Source: Actinomadura hibisca NBRC 15177 (GTDB lineage: Bacteria; Actinomycetota; Actinomycetes; Streptosporangiales; Streptosporangiaceae). Taken from it: 40,423 bases of DNA. This document shows, piece after piece, positions 15,231 through 23,185 of the stretch. Position numbers and translations under genes: made by a program. The stretch lies in NCBI RefSeq assembly GCF_001552635.1, contig NZ_BCRO01000023.1:1-40423 (forward strand). Direction: 5' to 3'. The notes beneath the pieces were generated by a model. The model worked only from the letters and a program-made list of their open reading frames with translations. It was not told the origin of the DNA and did no database searches. Within the stretch, counting starts at the first letter, position 1. Each line of letters starts with the position of its first letter.

Positions 15231-15656
15231 ATGAGGGCACACACCCGGGCGGGGAGCGCCGCCGGGGACGCCGCCGGGGACAGCGCCGGGGACGCCGTTC
15301 CCCCGCCCGGCACCCCGGCCCTGGAGTTCGGCGGCGACCTGACGGCGGTGTGCGAGTTCGTGGCGGCGCAGGCCGCCCGGCACGGCGTGTTCGGCAACCG
15401 GGCGGCGCTGCTGGTGGTGGCGGCCGGGGAGGTCGCCGCGCACCTGATGGGGCACGGGATGACGCGCTACGGCGCGGCGGTGCTGGTGTGGCCGCAGCAG
15501 GCGGCGCTGGTGTGCCGGCTGCACACCGCCGCCGAGGCGGCGGTGCCCGCGCGGATCGCCGCGCGGCTGCGCGGCCAGGTGGAGATCGTGGTGCGGGGCG
15601 CGGACGTCACCCTGCGGGTGCCGGTCCCGGTCGTGCCCCGGGAAGCCGGGTCTTGA
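15231..15656 (+). CDS. Small protein resembling an RsbW-type ATPase-fold regulator
   Basis: A 141-aa protein. The N-terminus (about 8-22) is low complexity, encoded by three tandem 12-base units (15258-15293) giving a GDAAGDSAGD-type run. Residues about 35-135 resemble the actinobacterial HATPase_c_2 anti-sigma/phosphatase-kinase group: FVAAQAARHGVFGNRAALLVVAAGEVAAHLMGHG parallels the helix with the N box, where an Asn is usual but His or Ala stands here, and no clear glycine-rich ATP lid follows. It may be a degenerate, non-ATP-binding member. A GGGGG-rich ribosome site precedes the ATG. Its last 50 bases overlap the convergent synthetase gene. Assignment tentative. Confidence 0.6.
   Translation: MRAHTRAGSAAGDAAGDSAGDAVPPPGTPALEFGGDLTAVCEFVAAQAARHGVFGNRAALLVVAAGEVAAHLMGHGMTRYGAAVLVWPQQAALVCRLHTAAEAAVPARIAARLRGQVEIVVRGADVTLRVPVPVVPREAGS
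15258..15293. repeat. Three 12-bp tandem units inside the small regulator gene
   Basis: GCCGCCGGGGAC occurs twice, then AGCGCCGGGGAC, all in frame. The units encode an Ala/Gly/Asp run in the N-terminal tail, and length variation between strains would be expected. Confidence 0.85.
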
Positions 15657-17031
15657 CGACCTTGCCCATGGCGTTGCGCGGCAGCTCCCCCACCAGGTGC
15701 ACCGTGCGCGGCCGCTTGTGCGCCGACAGCCGGGCCGCGACGAAGTCGGTCAGCTCCGGGCCGGTCGCGCCCTCGGCCACCACGTAGGCGGTGACCTGCT
15801 CGCCGAGGTCGGCGTGCGGGGTGCCGACGACGGCGGCCTCGCGGACGGCCGGGTGCGCCAGCAGCGCGTCCTCCACCTCGCCCGCGCCGATCCGGTAGCC
15901 GCCGCTCTTGATGAGGTCGGTGGAGGCGCGGCCGACGATGCGGTGCCAGCCGTCGGGGGCGACGGTGGCGATGTCGCCGGTGCGGAACCAGCCGTCGGCG
16001 GTGAAGGCGGCGGCGGTGGCCTCGGGGCGGCCCAGGTAGCCGGAGAACACCATCGGCGCGCGCACGTGCAGCTCGCCGGGCGTCTCGCCGTCGGCGGGGA
16101 CCGCGCCGCCGTCCTCGGCGACCAGCCGTGTTTCCACGCCCGGCAGCGGCAGGCCGACCTGTCCGGGGCGCCGGTCGCCGTCGGCGCGGGCGCTGACGGT
16201 GATGAGGGTCTCGGTCATGCCGTACCGCTCGACGGGGCGGTGCCCGGTCAGCGCGGCCAGCCGCTCGAACACCGGGACGGGCAGCGGCGCGCTGCCCGAC
16301 ACCAGCAGCCGCGTGCCGCGCAGCGCCTCGGCGGCGGCGGGGTCGGCGGCGATCCGCGACCAGACGGTGGGCACGCCGAAGTAGAGCGACCCGCCCGCCG
16401 CCGCGTACAGCTCGGGCTTGGGGCGGCCGGTGTGGACCAGCGGCGAGCCGACGCGCAGCGGGCCGAGCACGCCGAGGACCAGGCCGTGCACGTGGAACAG
16501 CGGCAGGCCGTGCACCAGCACGTCGCCGGGCGTCCAGGCCCACGCCTCGGCGAGCGCGTCGAGCCCGGCGGCGATGGCGGCGCGGGTGACCGGCACGCCC
16601 TTGGGCGCGCCGGTGGTGCCGCTGGTGTAGAGGATCAGCGCGGCGGCGTCGCCGGAGGGCGAGGCGGCGGTGGGCGTGTTTCCGCTGGTCAGGTCATCCA
16701 CCGGCACGACGGGCGGTTCGCCGTCGGCCGCCTCGTACGCGCCGCGCGCGGCCAGCAGCAGGGCCGCGCCGGAGTCGCCGAGGATGTGGCCGCGCTCGTC
16801 AGGGCCGGAGTCGGGCGGCAGCGGGACGACCGGCACCCCGGCCAGCAGGCCGCCGACCACCGCGACGACCGTTTCGAGGGTCGCGGTGGCGTGCACCGCG
16901 ACGGCGGGCGCGCCCGCGATCTCGGCGGCGACCGCGCCCGCCCGCGCCATCAGGTCGGCGCGCGACAGGGCGCGCCCGGCGACGCGCAGGGCGTCCCCCC
17001 GGTCGTCGGCCGTGGTGCCGAGCAGATCCAT
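15607..17031 (-). CDS. Malonyl/methylmalonyl-CoA synthetase-like acyl-CoA synthetase (MatB-like)
   Basis: A 474-aa adenylate-forming enzyme. Core motifs are LILYTSGTTGAPKG (about 133-145), ERYGMTETL (268-276), TGDIA, DLIKSGGYRIGAGEVED (372-388) and PRNAMGKVVKT with the catalytic Lys at 457. The VLVHGLPLFHVHGLVLGVLGPL block (171-192) and overall register are very like Streptomyces MatB, which ligates malonate or methylmalonate to CoA. Such enzymes recycle diacids or feed extender units. AGGAGGGG precedes the ATG at 17031, which overlaps the CoA transferase stop by one base (TGATG), so the two are coupled. Diacid specificity is inferred from similarity I recall and would need testing. Confidence 0.82.
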   Translation of the reverse strand: MDLLGTTADDRGDALRVAGRALSRADLMARAGAVAAEIAGAPAVAVHATATLETVVAVVGGLLAGVPVVPLPPDSGPDERGHILGDSGAALLLAARGAYEAADGEPPVVPVDDLTSGNTPTAASPSGDAAALILYTSGTTGAPKGVPVTRAAIAAGLDALAEAWAWTPGDVLVHGLPLFHVHGLVLGVLGPLRVGSPLVHTGRPKPELYAAAGGSLYFGVPTVWSRIAADPAAAEALRGTRLLVSGSAPLPVPVFERLAALTGHRPVERYGMTETLITVSARADGDRRPGQVGLPLPGVETRLVAEDGGAVPADGETPGELHVRAPMVFSGYLGRPEATAAAFTADGWFRTGDIATVAPDGWHRIVGRASTDLIKSGGYRIGAGEVEDALLAHPAVREAAVVGTPHADLGEQVTAYVVAEGATGPELTDFVAARLSAHKRPRTVHLVGELPRNAMGKVVKTRLPGARPGPAPAG

Positions 17032-18194
17032 CACGCGTTCCCCTCCTGGTCGTCCAGCCACGCCAGCACGGCGTCGGTGTGCTCGCCGAGCAGCGGCGGG
17101 GCGGTGTGCTCGCGCGGGGGCTCGCCGTCGAAGCGCAGCGGCGGGCCGGGCAGCTCGATCCGGCCGAGCTGGGGGTGGTCCACCTCCACGACGAGCCCCT
17201 GCGAGCGGGTCTGCGCCCATTCGTACACCTCGTCGATGCGGCGGATCGACCCGGCGGGCACCCCGGCGGCGTCGAGCCGGGCCAGCCACTCGGCGCGGGT
17301 GCCGTCCGCCAGGGCCCGCTCGACGTCGGCGGTCAGCTCCGCCCGCCGCCGCGCCCGGTCGGGGATGGTGGCGTAGCGGGGGTCGTCGGGGTCCAGGCCG
17401 ACCAGCGGCGCGAACCTCCGCCACAAACTCTGGTTGGCCACGCCGATCTGGATCTGCCCGTCGGCGCAGCGGAAGGTGCCGTAGGGCGCGATCGAGGGGT
17501 GGTCGTTGCCGACCGACTCCGGGACGTCCTTGGCGACGGTCCAGCGGGTGCCCTGGAACATGTGCGCGCCCACCACCGAGGCCAGCAGCGAGGTCCGCAC
17601 CACGCGGCCCCGGCCGGTGCGGGTGCGCTCGTAGAGGGCGGCCAGCACCCCGGCGACGCCGTTCTGGGCGGCCAGGATGTCGGCGATGGACAACCCCACC
17701 TTGCTGGGCGTGCCGGGCGGCCCGGTGACGCTCATGATCCCGGCCTCGCCCTGCACGATCGCGTCGTAGCCGGGCCGCCCGCCCTCGGGCCCGTCGTGCC
17801 CGAACCCGGTGATCGACAACACCACCAGGCGCGGGTTGATCTCGTGCAGCCGCTCCACGCCGAGGCCGAGCCGGTCCATCACGCCGGTGCGGAAGTTCTC
17901 CACCAGCACGTCGGCGCGCTCCACCAGCCGGGCCAGCACCGCGCGGCCGTGCTCGGTCTTCAGGTCCAGCTCCACCGACTCCTTGCCGCGGTTGACCGAC
18001 AGGTAGTAGGTGGAGACCTGCTCGGGCCCGGCGAACGGCGGGCCCCAGCCGCGCGTCTCGTCGCCGGTCCCCGGCCGTTCGATCTTGATGACGCGGGCGC
18101 CGAGGTCGGCCAGCGCCATCGTCGCGTGCGGGCCGGCCACCACCCGGCTGAGGTCGACCACCAGGACGTCGTCGAGCGGACCGGGCAAGGACAT
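17031..18194 (-). CDS. CaiB/BaiF family class III CoA transferase
   Basis: A 387-aa class III CoA transferase. The N-terminal VVDLSRVVAGPHATMALADLGA region, IKIERPGTGDETRGWGPPF, YYLSVNRGKESVELDLK, LVENFRTGVMDRLGL and GYDAIVQGEAGIMSVTG are family motifs. The catalytic Asp that forms the acyl anhydride is probably D172 in VGLSIADILAAQNG. These enzymes move CoA between carboxylic acids such as formyl, succinyl or carnitine acyl-CoAs. It is followed by the MatB-like synthetase, suggesting activation of one organic acid by two routes or sequential CoA steps. The ATG at 18194 follows AAGGAG at short spacing; the open frame extends far upstream through a divergent gene and is not coding there. Confidence 0.9.
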   Translation of the reverse strand: MSLPGPLDDVLVVDLSRVVAGPHATMALADLGARVIKIERPGTGDETRGWGPPFAGPEQVSTYYLSVNRGKESVELDLKTEHGRAVLARLVERADVLVENFRTGVMDRLGLGVERLHEINPRLVVLSITGFGHDGPEGGRPGYDAIVQGEAGIMSVTGPPGTPSKVGLSIADILAAQNGVAGVLAALYERTRTGRGRVVRTSLLASVVGAHMFQGTRWTVAKDVPESVGNDHPSIAPYGTFRCADGQIQIGVANQSLWRRFAPLVGLDPDDPRYATIPDRARRRAELTADVERALADGTRAEWLARLDAAGVPAGSIRRIDEVYEWAQTRSQGLVVEVDHPQLGRIELPGPPLRFDGEPPREHTAPPLLGEHTDAVLAWLDDQEGNA

Positions 18195-18212
18195 GCTCCT
18201 TAGCGGGCAGCG

Positions 18213-18247
18213 CCCGGCAAAGGCCGGGACCGGGAGGCGTTTCCTCC
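18213..18247. repeat. Two adjacent hairpins in a 60-bp divergent promoter region
   Basis: CCCGGC-AAAG-GCCGGG (18213-18228) and GGAGG-CGTTT-CCTCC (18233-18247) stand five bases apart between the CoA transferase and kinase starts. In plus-strand RNA the second hairpin pairs a Shine-Dalgarno-like GGAGG with CCTCC just before the kinase start, which could limit its translation. Regulatory role is inferred. Confidence 0.5.
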
Positions 18248-18254
18248 TGGAAGT

Positions 18255-18890
18255 ATGCCTTCGGTGGCTTACCTGACGCTGACCCACCCGGCCCTCGCCG
18301 ATCATGTGCGGGGCCTGCCGCCGTCCTGCGGGCCGGTGCGGGTGGTGGCGGTCGACGGGCCGAGCGCGGCGGGCAAGTCCACGTTCGCGCCCCGCCTGGC
18401 CGCCGCGCTGGGGGACGCGCCGCTGGTGCGCTCCGACGACTTCCGCGTGCCGTGGGACGCCGACCCGCTCACCTGGTGGGAGCCGCTGCGCGCCGCCGTG
18501 CTGGACCCGCTGGCCGCCGGGCGTCCGGGCCGGCTGCGCCGCTACGACTGGCGGGCCGACGCCTACGGCCCGCCCGAGGAGATCCCCATGGCCCCGGCGC
18601 CGGCCCCGGTGCTGGTCCTGGAGGGCGTCGGCGCGGCCTGGCGCGGGTCGCCGGCCGCCTACCGGATCTGGGTCGACGCGCCGCGCGCCGTGCGCCGCGC
18701 CCGCGCGCTGGCCCGCGACGGCGCGGACTGGGCCGGGGCCTGGGACGGATGGGCCGACCGCGAGGCCCGCCACTTCGCCGCCGACCGGACCGCCGAGCGG
18801 GCCGATCTCGTCGTGGACGGCACCACCGCCGAAGCCGACGGGTTCCGCGCGAGAATCCCCCACGCGGACGAGGCGGGCAGGCTACTGTGA
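18255..18890 (+). CDS. P-loop kinase-like protein (uridine kinase-type fold)
   Basis: A 211-aa P-loop NTPase. Walker A is GPSAAGKST (about 36-44) after VRVVAVD, and SDDFRVPWDADPLTWWEP follows where uridine kinase-like proteins keep their substrate-binding acidic pair. VLVLEGVGAAW is the probable Walker B strand. WVDAPRAVRRARALARDG is the LID-like arginine-rich helix. Length and order match the small actinobacterial uridine kinase-like group. True nucleoside kinase activity is unproven in this group. The start is uncertain: the ATG at 18255 has a weak GGAAG, and a GTG three codons later has better spacing. Confidence 0.78.
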   Translation: MPSVAYLTLTHPALADHVRGLPPSCGPVRVVAVDGPSAAGKSTFAPRLAAALGDAPLVRSDDFRVPWDADPLTWWEPLRAAVLDPLAAGRPGRLRRYDWRADAYGPPEEIPMAPAPAPVLVLEGVGAAWRGSPAAYRIWVDAPRAVRRARALARDGADWAGAWDGWADREARHFAADRTAERADLVVDGTTAEADGFRARIPHADEAGRLL

Positions 18891-18980
18891 GTGCGCACCC
18901 GATTCCGCCCTGCCCCTGCGGGTCGCTGGCAGCGGAGGTCTCCGCAGGTGTTCCCCTATAGCCGAGCCCATCGCAGGACG

Positions 18981-19451
18981 ATGAGCGCGGACGTCGTGGC
19001 GGGCGCGTTGCGGTCCAGCGCGCGGGCGGCCGGGGTCACGGGCACCGGGCTGATCCTGCTCAACGGCGACGCCCCGCACGCCATCGGCGGCAGCGACGTG
19101 GACGCCGCGCGCCTGGAGCGCGCGCAGATCGCCCTGGGATCGGGTCCCGCCTTCCGCTGCATGGTCGGCGGCAAGCCGGTCGCGGTGTGCGACCTGCCCA
19201 CCGGGTACCCCGACGGCCACCCCGAACTGGCCCCCTACACCGGGCCGGTGCACGCGGTGTTGTCGGTGCCGATCCGCGTCCGCGGCCTGGTCTCGGGCTC
19301 GCTGGACCTGTACGACCACCGGCCGCATCCCTGGTCGCGCCGCCAGATCGGCACCGCGCGCGGGCTCGCCGACGTCATGGCCGACATGCTCTTCCTGCTG
19401 GCGGCCCAGCGCGCCCCGGTGTCGGCCTCCCTTCCCGGGGTAACCCCCTGA
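18981..19451 (+). CDS. GAF domain protein
   Basis: A 156-aa protein consisting of one GAF sensor domain (about 15-145). Characteristic pieces are GTGLILLNGDAP, LGSGPAFRCMVGGKPVAVCDLP (a GAF pocket pattern seen in ANTAR-linked sensors), VHAVLSVPIRVRGLVSGSLDLYDHRP and the final helix ADVMADMLFLL. There is no output domain. The ATG at 18981 follows AGGAC; an open frame 30 codons longer shows no support. It lies 60 bases before a GAF-ANTAR gene on the same strand, so the two may form one signalling unit in which this protein senses a ligand or partner. Ligand unknown. Confidence 0.82.
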   Translation: MSADVVAGALRSSARAAGVTGTGLILLNGDAPHAIGGSDVDAARLERAQIALGSGPAFRCMVGGKPVAVCDLPTGYPDGHPELAPYTGPVHAVLSVPIRVRGLVSGSLDLYDHRPHPWSRRQIGTARGLADVMADMLFLLAAQRAPVSASLPGVTP

Positions 19452-19511
19452 CGCTCGCGTTCCGGAAGCCCCCGACGACTCTCCGCCACGGCGATCAGGA
19501 AGGCCCCCATC

Positions 19512-20249
19512 ATGCACATCGACCCGGAGGCGCTGGACGCCAGCCTCCGCGCGCTACGCCACGCGCCGCGCGAACCCGACCTGGAGCGCGCCCTCGGCAC
19601 GGTCGTGCAGGCCGTTCAACGGATCTTCGGGTGCGACGGCGCGGGACTGATGTTCACCGACCCCTCCGGCGCGCTGCGCTACGTCACCGCCACCGACGAG
19701 CTGGGCCGCGGCCTGGAGGTCGTGCAGGCCGAGCTGGGCGAGGGGCCCTGCGTGGAGGCCTACCTGCGGGCCCGGGTGGTGAGCTGCGACGACCTGACCG
19801 GGGACCGGCGCTGGCCGGTGCTGGCGCGCCGGCTGAACGGCGCGGCCCGGGTGCGCGGGGTGCTGGCCGCGCCGGTGCGGCTGGCCGGCACGCCCGTCGG
19901 CTGCCTCAACCTGTACGCGACCGAGCCGCGGCCGTGGGACGGCGCCGACCGCCGCTCCCCCGGCCGGCACGACGCCGACCGGCACGCCCTGGCGGCCTAC
20001 GCCGAGCTGATCGAGCAGACCATCGCGGCGTCGCTGGCCGCCGAGCACACCGGGGCGCTGGCCCGCCAGCTCGAACACGCGCTGCACAGCCGGGTCATGA
20101 TCGAGCGGGCGATCGGCTTCCTGATGGCCGACCGGGGCGTGGACGCCGGGGAGGCGTTCGAGCGCTTGCGCCGCGAGGCGCGCAGCGGCCGCCGCCGCGT
20201 CGCGCACGTCGCGGCCGAGCTGCTGGGCGAGCCGATCACCGACGCCTGA
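19512..20249 (+). CDS. GAF-ANTAR RNA-binding antitermination regulator
   Basis: A 245-aa regulator. An N-terminal GAF domain (about 20-165) is seen in GCDGAGLMFTDPSG, LGEGPCVEAYLRARVVSCDDL and GVLAAPVRLAGTPVGCLNLY. The C-terminal ANTAR domain (about 180-240) shows ALHSRVMIERAIGFLMADRG, then the helix VDAGEAFERLRREARS and VAHVAAELL. ANTAR proteins bind paired RNA hairpins to stop transcription termination. AGGAAGG precedes the ATG. The hairpin at 20255-20282 right after the stop has a six-base loop with G at position four but not the A expected at position one, so it is a weak ANTAR-target candidate. Confidence 0.9.
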   Translation: MHIDPEALDASLRALRHAPREPDLERALGTVVQAVQRIFGCDGAGLMFTDPSGALRYVTATDELGRGLEVVQAELGEGPCVEAYLRARVVSCDDLTGDRRWPVLARRLNGAARVRGVLAAPVRLAGTPVGCLNLYATEPRPWDGADRRSPGRHDADRHALAAYAELIEQTIAASLAAEHTGALARQLEHALHSRVMIERAIGFLMADRGVDAGEAFERLRREARSGRRRVAHVAAELLGEPITDA

Positions 20250-20254
20250 TCGAC

Positions 20255-20282
20255 GATCTTGGCCGCCTGACCGGCGAAGATC
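20255..20282 (+). terminator. Hairpin after the GAF-ANTAR gene
   Basis: GATCTT (20255-20260) pairs with AAGATC (20277-20282), and GCCG with CGGC inside, closing a six-base loop. It starts five bases after the stop codon. It may be the terminator of the GAF-ANTAR gene or lie in the leader of the following L,D-transpeptidase gene. Confidence 0.5.
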
Positions 20283-20385
20283 CCGGAATCGGCCCGCATC
20301 AGATGCCCTCCCGGCGGGTACCTTGCCACCAACATCATCTAGCTCGGCGGGCCTCGGGTCCCGGGCTTCTCGCAGGGTGGGCACA

Positions 20386-21573
20386 GTGCGCGGTAGCGAT
20401 CGTCGGTACGCCGTCGGAGTCCTGCTGGCGGTCGGGTTGACCGCCACGGCCTGCACGGGCGACTCCTCCAACAAGGCCGGTGGTGGTGACGCGCCCGCCC
20501 CGGTACCGCCCGCGCAGGTCGCGATCACACCGGCCCAGAACGCCACGAAGGTGCGGCCGGACAAGGGCGTCGTCGTGAAGGCGGCGGGCGGCACGCTCGA
20601 CACCGTGCGCGTCACCGCCAAGGGCAAGGAGATCGTGGGCGCGTTCAACGCCCAGCGCACCGAGTGGCGGTCCAAGTGGACGCTCGCGCCGTCGACCGAG
20701 TACCAGGTGAACGCCACCGCCAAGAACCCCTCCGGCACCCCGGCGCAGGCGGCCAGCACCTTCAAGACGCTCAAGCCGGAGGAGACCGTCCAGGCGTCGC
20801 TGGACTGGATCCTGGAGGGCAACCAGGGCAGGAAGTACGGGGTCGGGACGCCGATCGTCCTCAACTTCGACCGCGAGGTGCGCAACAAGGAGCAGGTCGA
20901 GAAGGCGCTGGAGGTGAAGGCGGCCAAGCCCGTCGAGGGGGCCTGGCGCTGGGTCGACGACCAGCAGGTCGTCTACCGCACCAAGTCGTACTGGCCCGCC
21001 CACCAGAAGGTCACGCTCACCGCGCACCTGGCCGGGGTGCGGGCCGCCAAGGACGTGTACGGGACCAAGGACCTCACGCGCTCCTTCCAGATCGGCGCGT
21101 CCCGGATCTCCACCATCGACCTCAAGAAGCACAGGATGACGGTGAAGGTGGACGGCCGCCAGGTGCGCAAGGTCCCGGTCAGCGGCGGCAACGGCAGCAC
21201 GCGGGAGTTCACCACCACCAGCGGCGTGCACCTGGCGATGGAGAAGGACAACCCCACCCGGATGATCTCGCCGGGCCGCAAGAAGGGCGACCCTGGCTAC
21301 TACGACCTGCTGATCAACTACGCGGTGCGGTTCTCCAACAGCGGCGAGTACCTGCACCAGACCAGCGGCGAGGAGTACTGCCTCGGCAAGGACAACTGCA
21401 GCCACGGCTGCGTGCGGCAGCCCGCCTCCGACGCCCGCTGGTTCTACCGGACGGTGCAGCCCGGCGACGTCATCGTGGTGAAGGGCACCCGCCGCGACGT
21501 GGAATGGAACAACGGCTGGTCGTTCTGGGAGATGCCCTGGAACAAGTGGAAGCAGGACAGCTCGGCGGTGTAG
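20386..21573 (+). CDS. L,D-transpeptidase lipoprotein with Ig-like domains
   Basis: A 395-aa cell-wall enzyme that would form 3-3 peptidoglycan cross-links. From the GTG at 20386 the N-terminus is a lipoprotein signal (RR at 6-7, hydrophobic 8-20, lipid-attachment C23 in TATAC). Two Ig-like domains follow (about 45-130 and 132-236), then the YkuD catalytic domain (about 238-367) with H324, and SHGCVR placing the nucleophile at C342. The C-terminal WNNGWSFWEMPWNKWK extension is typical of LdtMt2-type proteins. AGGGTGG sits five bases before this GTG; a GTG at 20377 and a TTG at 20323 are poorer starts. An 8-bp tandem duplication spans its stop. Confidence 0.93.
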   Translation: MRGSDRRYAVGVLLAVGLTATACTGDSSNKAGGGDAPAPVPPAQVAITPAQNATKVRPDKGVVVKAAGGTLDTVRVTAKGKEIVGAFNAQRTEWRSKWTLAPSTEYQVNATAKNPSGTPAQAASTFKTLKPEETVQASLDWILEGNQGRKYGVGTPIVLNFDREVRNKEQVEKALEVKAAKPVEGAWRWVDDQQVVYRTKSYWPAHQKVTLTAHLAGVRAAKDVYGTKDLTRSFQIGASRISTIDLKKHRMTVKVDGRQVRKVPVSGGNGSTREFTTTSGVHLAMEKDNPTRMISPGRKKGDPGYYDLLINYAVRFSNSGEYLHQTSGEEYCLGKDNCSHGCVRQPASDARWFYRTVQPGDVIVVKGTRRDVEWNNGWSFWEMPWNKWKQDSSAV

Positions 21574-21583
21574 TCGTGTAGTC
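21568..21583. repeat. 8-bp tandem duplication across the L,D-transpeptidase stop
   Basis: GTGTAGTC occurs twice in direct tandem (21568-21575 and 21576-21583). The first copy contains the TAG stop (21571-21573). The second copy repeats the TAG out of frame. Confidence 0.9.
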
Positions 21584-21680
21584 CTCAAGCCGACGTTCAT
21601 GGCGCGTTCCAAAAACCGGGAGGCAACTCTCAGGGACGCCCCAAGGAACGTCCAGCCCCGGAGCGCACGCTCGTGGTGAC

Positions 21681-21699
21681 GACCGGTGCCGAGCCGGTC
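21681..21699. terminator. Hairpin between L,D-transpeptidase and glycoside hydrolase genes
   Basis: GACCGG (21681-21686) pairs with CCGGTC (21694-21699) over a seven-base loop; an outer GGTGA/TCACC pairing extends it with a bulge. It ends 17 bases before the hydrolase ATG and could end the upstream transcript or regulate the downstream one. Confidence 0.4.
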
Positions 21700-21716
21700 A
21701 CCCACCGGGGGATCTC

Positions 21717-23150
21717 ATGGGGAGAGTCCACGACAGCGAGCAGACCGGGGAGTTCCACCCGATCGGGCCCGACGGCCCAGGACGACGGCCGCCGCCGCGG
21801 CAACGCGGCCTGATCCTGCTGGCGGCGCTGGGCGCGGTGCTGCTGGTGGCCGTTCCGGCCGCCGTCACGTTCGTCGACTGGGGCGCGCCCGCCCGCAACG
21901 CCGCGCCGGGTTCGGCGCGCAGCGGGCCCGTCGTCGGCGGCGGGGGCGCCACGGCCGCCTGGCCCTCGTGGGGCATGACCCACACCCAGAACACGGTGCC
22001 GCCCGACGGCGACGCCGCTCCGCAGCGCGCGGCGCTGGCCGGGCAGCCCATCGCGCAGAACCAGGCCGTCATGGGGTGGGGCGCGTCCAACCCCGAGCCC
22101 TCCCCCGGCCGCTTCGACTTCCGGTCGCTGGACCAGCGCGTCCAGCTGATCCGCGACACCAAGGGCACGCCGGTCATCACGTTGTGCTGCGCGCCCGACT
22201 GGATGAAGGGCGGCACGGCCGGGCAGACCGACTGGACGTCCATCGAGACCGCGCCGACCGCCGCCCACTACGACGACTTCGCGGCGCTGGCGGGCCGGGT
22301 CGCCGCCCGCTATCCGGACGTGCGGCACTTCCTGGTCTGGAACGAGTTCAAGGGGTTCTGGAACCAGCGCGCCAACGCCTGGGACCACGTCGCCTACACC
22401 AGCCTCTACAACAAGGTGTACGCGGCGGTGAAGAAGGCCAACCCGAAGGCCCGCGTCGGCGGTCCCTACCTGCCGATGGACAGCAACCCGCCTGGTCAGG
22501 GGCCGCCCAGCGAGCTGACGGGGACGTGGGGCAGCGTCGATCCGCGCGTGCTCGCCTCCATGCGGTACTGGCTGAAGAACAAGGCGGGCGCGGACTTCCT
22601 GGTCGTGGACGGCGCGTCGCTGCCCGGCGAGCCCGGCGACCCGGGCGCGCCCGACGCCGCCGTGAACCCGGTGACGGCCCTGGCGAAGTTCTCGGCGGTC
22701 ACCAAATGGTTGCGCGCCCAGAGCGGCGACGACCTGCCGGTGTGGTGGGCCGAGTGGTACATCCAGCCCAAGGGCGTCACCTGGTCCGACGAGCGGCTCG
22801 GCGCGATGCAGACCGCCGTGATGATCGAGTTCGTGCGGGGCGGGGCCTCGGCGGCGTTCTACTGGAGCCCGCAGACCACGACCACCCGCGACTGCGTCGG
22901 CTGCCTGTGGTCGGGGACGGCGGCGGGCAACCGCGGCACCCCGACGCTGGCGATGTTGCAGAACTTCACCCGCTGGTTCCCGCCCGGCACGCCGCTGGCG
23001 GCGGTGACCTCCTCGAACCCGGCGGTGCACGTGCTGGCGCAGCCTCGGCAGATGGTCGCGGTCAACACCGGCGGCAAGCCCGCCAGGTCGACCATCAACG
23101 GGCGCGCCCTCGACCTCGGCCCCTACGAGATCCGCTGGGTTCCCTGGTGA
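21717..23150 (+). CDS. Membrane-anchored glycoside hydrolase, GH39-like TIM barrel
   Basis: A 477-aa protein. A cytoplasmic tail (1-30, Pro/Arg-rich) and one membrane helix (about 31-53) anchor an outside catalytic barrel (about 85-450). Retaining clan-A features are visible: the predicted acid/base E210 in FLVWNEFKGFW and nucleophile E346 in VWWAEWYI. This pattern fits GH39 or a neighbouring family, which includes xylosidases and the exopolysaccharide hydrolase PslG. GGGGGA precedes the ATG. It follows the L,D-transpeptidase after 143 bases on the same strand, hinting at an envelope role. The sugar polymer acted upon is unknown, and the GH family number is tentative. Confidence 0.8.
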   Translation: MGRVHDSEQTGEFHPIGPDGPGRRPPPRQRGLILLAALGAVLLVAVPAAVTFVDWGAPARNAAPGSARSGPVVGGGGATAAWPSWGMTHTQNTVPPDGDAAPQRAALAGQPIAQNQAVMGWGASNPEPSPGRFDFRSLDQRVQLIRDTKGTPVITLCCAPDWMKGGTAGQTDWTSIETAPTAAHYDDFAALAGRVAARYPDVRHFLVWNEFKGFWNQRANAWDHVAYTSLYNKVYAAVKKANPKARVGGPYLPMDSNPPGQGPPSELTGTWGSVDPRVLASMRYWLKNKAGADFLVVDGASLPGEPGDPGAPDAAVNPVTALAKFSAVTKWLRAQSGDDLPVWWAEWYIQPKGVTWSDERLGAMQTAVMIEFVRGGASAAFYWSPQTTTTRDCVGCLWSGTAAGNRGTPTLAMLQNFTRWFPPGTPLAAVTSSNPAVHVLAQPRQMVAVNTGGKPARSTINGRALDLGPYEIRWVPW

Positions 23151-23185
23151 GGGCCGTCCCCCATCACGCCGGGTTCGAGGAGGTT

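Noticed and set aside
21630..23030. Minus-strand 466-codon frame opposite the glycoside hydrolase
   Set aside because: Low-complexity Arg/Gly/Val-rich sequence without motifs; the plus-strand frame has an anchor helix and catalytic motifs.
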